From Magnetospirillum sp. ME-1 (GTDB lineage: Bacteria > Pseudomonadota > Alphaproteobacteria > Rhodospirillales > Magnetospirillaceae): 64,000 nt of DNA. Below are positions 56,446 to 64,000 of this stretch, in pieces. The translations under genes and the position numbers were made by a program. Under the pieces are notes generated by a model. The model was not told the DNA's origin, searched no databases, and saw nothing but the letters and a program-made list of their open reading frames with translations. Position 1 is the first letter of the stretch, and the number at the start of each line of letters is the position of its first letter. The stretch lies in contig NZ_CP015848.1 of NCBI RefSeq assembly GCF_002105535.1, positions 2,470,624 to 2,534,623 on the forward strand, written 5' to 3'.

Positions 56446-58221
56446 ATGCGTGCCCTGCTGACCGCCCTTTGCCTGCTGATCGCCCTGCCCGCCGGGGCCG
56501 AGACCGTGCATCCGGTGCACGGATTGGCCATGCACGGCGCGCCCAAGTACGGGCCGGGGTTCCGGCATTTCGACTACGTCAACCCGGATGCCCCCAAGGG
56601 CGGCGAGATCCGCTTAGCCGAGATCGGCGGGTGGGATTCGCTCAACCCCTTCATCGTCAAGGGCGACCCGCCGGCCGGGGCCGACCTGCCGTTCGAGACG
56701 CTGATGGCGAGCTCCGCCGACGAGGCGTTTTCCCAATACGGCCTGATCGCCGAAAGCGTCGAGGTGCCCGCCGACCGCTCGTGGGTGGTGTTCAACCTGC
56801 GGCCCAAGGCCCGCTGGCATGACGGCAAGCCCATCACGCCTGAGGACGTGGCGTTCTCGTTCGAGATCCTGAAGGCCAAGGGCCATCCCCGCTACCGCTT
56901 CTATTACGCCGCCGTGGACAAGGTCGAGGTGCTGGGGCCGCGCCGGGTGCGCTTCTCGTTCAAGCCGGGCGACAACCGCGAATTGCCGCTGATCGTCGGG
57001 CAATTGCCCATCCTGCCCAAGCATTACTGGCAAGGCCGCGACTTCGCCGCCACCACCCTGGAGCCGCCCTTAGGGAGCGGCCCCTACAAGGTGGCTACGT
57101 TCGAGACCCAGCGCACCATCACCTACGAGCGGGTGAAGGATTACTGGGGGGCCGAGCTTCCCGTCCGCAGGGGCGAGCACAATTTCGACCGCATCCGCTA
57201 TGACAGCTACCGCGACACCACCGTGGCGCTGGAGGCGTTCAAGGGCGGCGAATACGACTGGCGGGCCGAGAACGAGGCCAAGAAGTGGGCCACCGCCTAC
57301 GAGGATTGGGGCGCGCTGAAGGACGGGCGGGGCAGGAAGCAGGGCTTCGCCAACCAGCGCCCGGCCGGCATGCAGGGCTATGCCTTCAACCTGCGCCGCC
57401 CGCTGTTCGCCGATGTCCGGGTCCGCCGCGCGCTCGGTCTGGCCTTCGACTTCGAGTGGACCAACAAGACCCTGTTCTACGGCCAGTACAAGCGCACCGG
57501 CTCGTACTTCGCCAACTCGGAACTGGCCGCCACGGGCCTGCCGTCGGCTGCCGAGCTGACGGTGCTGGAGCCGCTGCGCGGCCAAATCCCGCCCGAGGTG
57601 TTCACCACCGAATTCAGGCCCCCCGCCACCGAGGGCGATGGCAACATCCGCCCCAATCTGCGCGCCGCCATGAAGCTGCTGGAGGAAGCCGGCTGGGACG
57701 TGGTGGACGGCAAGCTGATGAAGGACGGCAAGCCCTTCGCCTTCGAGATCCTGCTGGTCCAGCCCGCCTGGGAGCGCATCACCCTGCCGTTCGCCCGCAA
57801 TCTGGCCCGCCTGGGCATCGAGGCAAGCGTGCGCACCGTCGATACCGCCCAGTACAAGAACCGTCTCGACCACTTCGATTTCGACATGGTGGTGCATGTG
57901 TGGGGCCAGTCCCAGTCGCCGGGCAACGAGCAGCTGGGCTATTGGGGGGCCGAATCCGCCGACGCGGCGGGCGGCCAGAATCTGGCCGGCATCAAGAACC
58001 CGGCCGTCGACGCCCTGATCGAGCAGGTGATCGCGGCGCCTGACCGCGAAGCCCTGGTGGCCCGCACCCGGGCGCTGGACCGGGTGCTGCTGTGGAATGA
58101 CTACGTCATTCCCCAATGGCATCTCGGCCTCGACCGTCTGGTCTGGTGGGACAAGTTCGGCATGCCCGAGGTAACGCCGGCCAACGGGGTGCAGCTGATG
58201 ACCTGGTGGGTGAAGAAATGA
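56446..58221 (+). CDS. yejA: Peptide ABC transporter substrate-binding protein YejA
   Basis: 591 residues from ATG 56446. Signal peptide MRALLTALCLLIALPAGA, then SBP family 5 fold: HFDYVNPDAPKGGEIRLAEIGGWDSLNPFI, RPKARWHDGKPITPEDVAFSF, and VRRALGLAFDFEWTNKTLFYGQYKRTGSYF, the YejA-type signature. Captures oligopeptides, or a microcin C-like ligand, in the periplasm. First of yejABEF; overlaps yejB. Confidence 0.93.
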   Translation: MRALLTALCLLIALPAGAETVHPVHGLAMHGAPKYGPGFRHFDYVNPDAPKGGEIRLAEIGGWDSLNPFIVKGDPPAGADLPFETLMASSADEAFSQYGLIAESVEVPADRSWVVFNLRPKARWHDGKPITPEDVAFSFEILKAKGHPRYRFYYAAVDKVEVLGPRRVRFSFKPGDNRELPLIVGQLPILPKHYWQGRDFAATTLEPPLGSGPYKVATFETQRTITYERVKDYWGAELPVRRGEHNFDRIRYDSYRDTTVALEAFKGGEYDWRAENEAKKWATAYEDWGALKDGRGRKQGFANQRPAGMQGYAFNLRRPLFADVRVRRALGLAFDFEWTNKTLFYGQYKRTGSYFANSELAATGLPSAAELTVLEPLRGQIPPEVFTTEFRPPATEGDGNIRPNLRAAMKLLEEAGWDVVDGKLMKDGKPFAFEILLVQPAWERITLPFARNLARLGIEASVRTVDTAQYKNRLDHFDFDMVVHVWGQSQSPGNEQLGYWGAESADAAGGQNLAGIKNPAVDALIEQVIAAPDREALVARTRALDRVLLWNDYVIPQWHLGLDRLVWWDKFGMPEVTPANGVQLMTWWVKK

Positions 58222-59321
58222 TCGCCTACACGCTGCGCCGTCTGGCCCTGATCCCGCTCACCCTGTTCGGCATCATGCTGATCAACTTCACCGTGGTGCA
58301 GTTCGCCCCCGGCGGACCGGTGGAGCTGATGATCTCCAAGCTGCAGGGTACGGCGGTGGACGCCGCCGCCCGCGTCTCCGGCTCGGGCTCGGGCGAGACC
58401 GCCCCGGTCAAGGCCGCGCCCGCCCAGGGCAACCAGGGGGCCTATCGCGGGGCGCAAGGGTTACCGCCCGACTTCATCAAGGAGATCGAGCGCCAGTTCG
58501 GCTTCGATCGTCCGGCGCACGAGCGTTTCTGGCTGATGATGGGCCAGTACGCCCGCTTCGATTTCGGCAAGAGCTTCTATCGCGATACCTCGGTGGTGGG
58601 TCTGGTGATCGAGAAGATGCCCACCTCCATCTCGCTGGGACTGTGGAGCACGCTGATCATCTATCTGGTGTCCATACCGCTCGGCATTTGGAAGGCCCGG
58701 CGCGACGGTTCGCGCTTCGACGTCGCCACCTCGTGGGCGGTGATCATCGGCTATGCCGTGCCCGGCTTCCTGTTCGCCATCGCCCTGATCGTCCTGTTCG
58801 CCGGGGGAAAGTATTTCTCGTGGTTTCCGCTGCGCGGCCTCACCTCGCCCGGCCTGGAGGGAGCGCCCTTCCTGACCCGCGCTTTTGACTACTTCTGGCA
58901 TCTGGCGCTCCCCGTAACCGCGTTGGTAGTTGGGGGATTCGCCGGTCTCACCATGCTGACCAAAAACTCGTTCCTGGAAGAGATCAACAAGCAGTACGTG
59001 GTCACCGCCCGGGCCAAGGGATTGAGCGAGCGGCGCATCCTCTACGGCCATATCTTCCGCAACGCCATGCTGCTGATCGTCGCCGGCTTTCCCCGCGCTT
59101 TGGTGGGAATTCTCTTCACCGGCTCGGTGCTGGTCGAGATCATCTTCTCGCTGGACGGCATCGGCCTGCTGGGCTTCGAGGCGGTGAGCAACCGGGATTA
59201 CCCCGTGATGTTCGGCACGCTCTACGCCTTCTCGCTGCTGGGTCTGGTGCTCAATCTGGTCAGCGACCTCACCTATCACTGGGTCGACCCCCGCATCGAC
59301 TTCGAGGGGAGGGGCGGATGA
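58218..59321 (+). CDS. yejB: Peptide ABC permease YejB
   Basis: 367 residues from ATG 58218 (ATGA overlap with yejA). Front helix MIAYTLRRLALIPLTLFGIMLINF typical of DppB/YejB, an inserted Ser/Gly-rich loop near residues 48-75, six helices and the EAA loop (TARAKGLSERRILYGHIFRNAM). The stop is 163 bp before yejE, a gap filled by a hairpin repeat. Confidence 0.93.
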   Translation: MIAYTLRRLALIPLTLFGIMLINFTVVQFAPGGPVELMISKLQGTAVDAAARVSGSGSGETAPVKAAPAQGNQGAYRGAQGLPPDFIKEIERQFGFDRPAHERFWLMMGQYARFDFGKSFYRDTSVVGLVIEKMPTSISLGLWSTLIIYLVSIPLGIWKARRDGSRFDVATSWAVIIGYAVPGFLFAIALIVLFAGGKYFSWFPLRGLTSPGLEGAPFLTRAFDYFWHLALPVTALVVGGFAGLTMLTKNSFLEEINKQYVVTARAKGLSERRILYGHIFRNAMLLIVAGFPRALVGILFTGSVLVEIIFSLDGIGLLGFEAVSNRDYPVMFGTLYAFSLLGLVLNLVSDLTYHWVDPRIDFEGRGG

Positions 59322-59364
59322 GGACGAGAGCTATACGACATTTCCGTGGCTTGCCGGGGATAAA

Positions 59365-59454
59365 CCACAGAGACACAGAGACACAGAGAATACACAGAGG
59401 GAAAAAAACCTTTCTTTTTCTCTGTGCCATCTCTGTGTCTCTGTGTCTCTGTGG
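59365..59454. repeat. Long palindromic repeat inside the yej operon
   Basis: Perfect 24-bp arms, 59365-59388 and 59431-59454, built of ACAGAG units (CCACAGAGACACAGAG...). The 42-bp loop has further pairing (CACAGAG / CTCTGTG). It sits between yejB and yejE, where the two genes would normally be nearly contiguous. No ORF. Probably an inserted mobile palindrome. Confidence 0.9.
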
Positions 59455-59484
59455 TGAGTTCCCCTGTTTCGGCGGAACATCCCC

Positions 59485-60503
59485 ATGCGCCTGACGCCCT
59501 TGGATCGCCGCCGCCTCGACGCCTTTTGCCGCAACCGGCGGGGATTCTGGAGCCTGTGGATCTTTCTGGCCCTGTTCCTGGTCACGCTGGCGGCCGAGCT
59601 GGTGGCCAACGACCGCCCCATCATGGTGCGCTATGACGGGGCAACGTACTTCCCCATGGTCAAGGACTACCCCGAGGTGACCTTCGGCGGCGACTTCAAG
59701 ACCTATGCCGATTACCGCGACGCCTACATCGTGGCCAAGATCGCCGAAAAGGGCTGGGCCCTGTGGCCGCCGGTTCCCTACGATTACCGCGCCATCAACT
59801 ACGACCCGCTGATGAAGCACCCCGCGCCGCCGTCGCCCCGCAACTGGCTGGGCACCGACGACCAGGGCCGCGACGTGCTGGCCCGGCTGATCTATGGGCT
59901 GCGCCTGTCCATCTGCTTCGGGCTGGCGCTCACCCTGGTCAGCACGGTGATCGGCGTGGCCGCCGGCGCGGTGCAGGGCTATTTCGGCGGCAAGGTGGAT
60001 CTGGCCTTCCAGCGCTTTCTCGAGATCTGGGGCGGGCTGCCGGAATTGCTGATCCTGATCATCATCGCCTCCATCATCAAGCCGGGCTTCTGGACCCTGC
60101 TGCTGGTGCTGGTGCTGTTCTCGTGGACCAATCTGGTGGGCGTGGTCCGGGCCGAGTTCCTGCGGGCGCGCAACTTCGATTACGTCCGCGCGGCAAGGAC
60201 GCTGGGCATGAGCGATTCCCGCATCATGGTCCGCCATGTGCTGCCCAACGCCATGGTGGCCACCGTGACCTTCATGCCGTTCATCCTCAATTCCTCCATC
60301 GTGTCGCTGACCGCTCTCGACTTCCTGGGCCTGGGGCTGCCGCCCGGCTCGGCGTCGCTGGGCGATCTGCTGCGCCAGGGCAAGGAGAACCTGCAGGCCC
60401 CCTGGCTGGGCCTGACCGGCTTCGTAGTGGTCGCCACCTTGCTGTCGCTGCTGGTCTTCGTGGGCGAAGCGGTGCGCGATGCCTTTGATCCCAGGAAAAC
60501 CAC

Positions 60504-60507
<4 letters not shown>
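59485..60507 (+). CDS. yejE: Peptide ABC permease YejE
   Basis: 340 residues. DppC/YejE type: N-terminal RRRLDAFCRNRRGFWSLWIFLALFLV, a periplasmic region with YDYRAINYDPLMKHPAPPSPRNWLGTDDQGRDVLARLIYG, then the permease core with EAA loop (RAARTLGMSDSRIMVRHVLPNAM). Stop overlaps yejF start (ATGA). Confidence 0.93.
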
Positions 60508-62108
<1,601 letters not shown>

Positions 62109-62117
62109 GCGCGTCAC

Positions 62118-62227
62118 CTGTCATCCCGAGAGAGCAACGCGACCGAGGGATCCCGTCCTGGACGGCCGGTGGGCCTTTGGCAGTGCCGGAGCAGGCGGAG
62201 ATTCCTCGCTGCGCTCGGAATGACAAG
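62118..62227. repeat. Dispersed intergenic repeat, family A, copy 3
   Basis: 110 bp, ends CTGTCATCCCGAG / CTCGGAATGACAAG. Fills the space between yejF and the EamA gene; the EamA ATG lies 3 bp after the element, so any ribosome site comes from the repeat itself. Confidence 0.8.
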
Positions 62228-62229
62228 TC

Positions 62230-63123
62230 ATGACCCCCCAGCGCCACACTCACCTCGACGCCCTGGCCATGACCCTGATGGTGGGCTTGTGCGCGCTGTG
62301 GGGCCTCAACCAGGTGGCGGCCAAGGTGGCCAATGCCGGCATCTCGCCCGTCCTGCAGGCCGGCTTGCGCTCGGGCGGCTCCGCCCTGTTGCTGCTGGGC
62401 TGGAGCCGCATGCGCGGCGTGCCCCTGTTCCGGTCCGACGGGTCGGGCAAGGCGGGGCTGGCCGCCGGCCTGCTGTTCGGCGCCGAATTCGCCCTGATCT
62501 ATTGGGGCCTGGAATACACCCCGGCGTCGCGGGCCGTGGTGTTCCTTTACACCGCCCCCTTCGTGGTGGCCCTGGGGCTGCATTGGCTGGTCCCGGCCGA
62601 GCGCCTGACCCGCAATCAGGTCCTGGGCCTCTTGTGCGCCTTCGGCGGCATCGTGCTGGCCTTCGGCGACAGCCTGTCCCTGCCCGACCGCCGCCAGCTG
62701 GTCGGCGACCTGATGCTGCTGGTCTCGGCGGTGATGTGGGGGGCGACCACCGTGCTGGTGCGCACCTCGCGGCTGTCGGCCATCAGCCCCAACAAGACCC
62801 TGCTGTACCAGTTGGGGGTGTCGGCGCTGGTGCTGCCCGTCGCCTCGGTTCTGCTGGGCGAGAGAGGCATCATCGGCGAGCCCTCCGCCCTGGTCTGGGC
62901 CTCGCTGGCCGGGCAGATCGTCATCGTCGCCTTCGCCTCCTACCTGACATGGTTCTGGCTGATCTCCCGCTACCCCGCGACACGGCTGTCGGCCTTCTCG
63001 TTCCTCACCCCCCTGTTCGGCATGGTGTTCGGGGCAATGCTGCTGGGCGAGCGCCTGACCTGGGGCCTTGGCGGCGCCATGGTGCTGGTGGCGGCGGGCA
63101 TCTGGCTGGTGAACCGGAAGTGA
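62230..63123 (+). CDS. EamA/DMT-family transporter
   Basis: 297 residues, ten helices in two EamA repeats (front AMTLMVGLCALWGLNQVAAKVA; second LVGDLMLLVSAVMWGATTVLVR). Start ATG 62230 has only GGAAT about 10 bp upstream, from the repeat; ATG 62269 (MTLMVG) is the alternative. Substrate unknown. Different from the EamA protein at 2582-3502. Confidence 0.85.
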   Translation: MTPQRHTHLDALAMTLMVGLCALWGLNQVAAKVANAGISPVLQAGLRSGGSALLLLGWSRMRGVPLFRSDGSGKAGLAAGLLFGAEFALIYWGLEYTPASRAVVFLYTAPFVVALGLHWLVPAERLTRNQVLGLLCAFGGIVLAFGDSLSLPDRRQLVGDLMLLVSAVMWGATTVLVRTSRLSAISPNKTLLYQLGVSALVLPVASVLLGERGIIGEPSALVWASLAGQIVIVAFASYLTWFWLISRYPATRLSAFSFLTPLFGMVFGAMLLGERLTWGLGGAMVLVAAGIWLVNRK

Positions 63124-63144
63124 GGGGAAAGTGATTCCGGCCGC

Positions 63145-63173
63145 TTGCATTCGAGTATCGCCCGAGCTATAAG
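63145..63173 (+). promoter_or_regulatory. Sigma-70-type promoter of rpmI-rplT
   Basis: TTGCAT (63145-63150), exactly 17 bp, TATAAG (63168-63173). The transcript would have a leader of about 80 bases before rpmI, containing CAAGGC / GCCTTG (about 63195-63216) that could form a hairpin for ribosomal-protein feedback. Confidence 0.65.
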
Positions 63174-63258
63174 CGTCCCCTTCTGCGAGCGGACAAGGCT
63201 GTTAGGGCTGCCTTGCCGTTCTTCGCCGCTGAACCATTCAGACTAAGGATAAGCGCAA

Positions 63259-63462
63259 ATGCCCAAGATGAAGACCAAGAGCTCCGCCAAGAAGCGGTTC
63301 AAGCTCACCGGCACCGGCAAGGTGAAGGGCAACGTGGCGTTCAAGCGTCACTGCCTGTCGGCGAAGTCCCAGAAGATGAAGCGCCAGGCGCGCGGCACCT
63401 TCGTCCTGTTCAAGACGGACGGGGACAACGTCAAGAAGTACTTCCTGCCGAACGGAGGCTGA
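63259..63462 (+). CDS. rpmI: 50S ribosomal protein L35
   Basis: 67 residues from ATG 63259, with ACTAAGGATAAG upstream. Canonical [21 protein letters not shown] start and C-terminal [11 protein letters not shown]. Very basic. Cotranscribed with rplT (3 bp gap). infC, usual upstream neighbour, is not here. Confidence 0.98.
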   Translation: MPKMKTKSSAKKRFKLTGTGKVKGNVAFKRHCLSAKSQKMKRQARGTFVLFKTDGDNVKKYFLPNGG

Positions 63463-63465
63463 TAA

Positions 63466-63822
63466 ATGGCTCGCGTCAAGCGGGGCGTCACCACGCACGC
63501 CCGTCATAAGAAGATTCTCAAGCTCGCCAAGGGCTATCGCGGCCGGTCCAGCACCTGCTTCCGGGTCGCGATCCAGAAGGTCGAGAAGGCGCTCCGGTAC
63601 GCCTACCGCGATCGCCGCGCCAAGAAGCGCAATTTCCGCGCCCTGTGGATTCAGCGCATCAACGCCGGCGCCCGTGCCAACGGCCTGCCGTACTCGCGTT
63701 TCATGGACGGCCTGAAGAAGGCCGGTATCGCGCTCGACCGCAAGGTCCTGTCCGATATCGCCATCCGCGAGCCCGATGCGTTTAAGTCGCTGGTGGAAAA
63801 GGCTCAGGCCGCCCTCCGGTAG
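63466..63822 (+). CDS. rplT: 50S ribosomal protein L20
   Basis: 118 residues. [27 protein letters not shown] start, long basic helix and the globular part with [23 protein letters not shown]. Binds 23S rRNA early in 50S assembly and in many bacteria represses its own operon. Followed by a terminator, then pheS. Confidence 0.98.
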   Translation: MARVKRGVTTHARHKKILKLAKGYRGRSSTCFRVAIQKVEKALRYAYRDRRAKKRNFRALWIQRINAGARANGLPYSRFMDGLKKAGIALDRKVLSDIAIREPDAFKSLVEKAQAALR

Positions 63823-63853
63823 GACTTCCCGCCGGGAAGCTAATGTGTTGGAG

Positions 63854-63886
63854 AGGGGCCGGCCCGATCGGGGCGGCCCCTTTTCC
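63854..63886 (+). terminator. Terminator/attenuator between rplT and pheS
   Basis: GGGGCCGGCCC-gat-GGGGCGGCCCC-type stem followed by TTTTCC, 32 bp after rplT. Lies only 22 bp before pheS, so it may attenuate rather than fully stop. Confidence 0.7.
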
Positions 63887-63907
63887 TGTCTTTGGGGAAC
63901 GAGAGAC

Positions 63908-64000
63908 ATGCAGGACCTCGACAAACTCCGCGCGCAAGCCCTGGCCGAACTGGCCGCCGCCACGACGCTCGACCAGCTGGACGCCGCCCGCGTCGCCGCC
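63908..64000 (+). CDS. pheS: Phenylalanyl-tRNA synthetase alpha subunit (5' end)
   Basis: First 31 codons only (MQDLDKLRAQALAELAAATTLDQL...), ATG 63908 with GGGAACGAGAG upstream. The N-terminal helical coiled-coil pattern and the position after rpmI-rplT (the conserved rpmI-rplT-pheS-pheT order) identify it. It runs off the right edge. Confidence 0.85.
   Translation, partial: MQDLDKLRAQALAELAAATTLDQLDAARVAA

Overview
The window is a dense, GC-rich chromosomal segment of an alphaproteobacterium. Protein flavour (Irr-type Fur regulator, alphaproteobacterial short HprK, TIGR02186 protein, DUF2333, several hemerythrins, FTR/P19-type iron genes) points to Rhodospirillales, most likely Magnetospirillum/Paramagnetospirillum. 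That name is an inference: no magnetosome (mam/mms) gene, rRNA or tRNA lies in the window. About 60 protein genes were called, mostly core housekeeping, in short operons on both strands with many 1-4 bp ATGA/GTGA overlaps.

Layout. 1-4.6 kb: 5' part of a DUF4198 gene, acetate permease actP, an EamA exporter, two small proteins. 4.7-10.3 kb: leftward tesA-FIST-thpR, divergent from ybbA-ybbP. 10.3-15.8 kb: Bax inhibitor-1 protein, DUF2189 protein, typA, a PfkB sugar/nucleoside kinase, an EI24 membrane protein and a lipoprotein. 16.3-25.2 kb: irr, a thioesterase, gpt, a gamma-glutamyltransferase, a zinc-ribbon protein, gst, gluQ, a carboxylesterase, an HNH nuclease, a hemerythrin and mutL. 25.2-28.7 kb: a PAS/GGDEF diguanylate cyclase and pgi. 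28.7-33 kb: an iron-uptake-like cluster (polyferredoxin, OprB-type porin, P19 protein, divergent cupredoxin) without an FTR1 permease, with three related 15-bp operator-like motifs, followed by a 26-codon ORF. 33-37.2 kb: GNAT, murJ, trpS, DUF2333. 37.4-42.2 kb: TauE/TIGR02186/Usp, nfuA, a Bax-type glucosaminidase and a double-domain hemerythrin. 42.4-48.4 kb: acnB, a DUF1848 protein and a lytic transglycosylase. 48.5-52.9 kb: the regulatory PTS (hprK-rapZ-EIIA-HPr-EI) and a cupin. 52.9-55.7 kb: an AT-richer AAA ATPase and ahcY. 55.7-64 kb: a FecR protein, the yejABEF peptide importer, an EamA exporter, rpmI-rplT and the start of pheS.

Non-coding structure: two dispersed intergenic repeat families (three copies of a TGTCATCCC-ended element; two inverted copies of a 77-bp element), a long perfect hairpin inserted between yejB and yejE, several intrinsic terminators, FNR-like boxes before irr and before the glucosaminidase gene, a palindromic operator-like site before ahcY, and a convincing sigma-70 promoter before rpmI. 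I found no CRISPR array, prophage, transposase or complete defence island. The most interesting parts are the permease-less iron cluster with its shared operators, the microprotein beside it, the lone AAA ATPase and the repeat elements.
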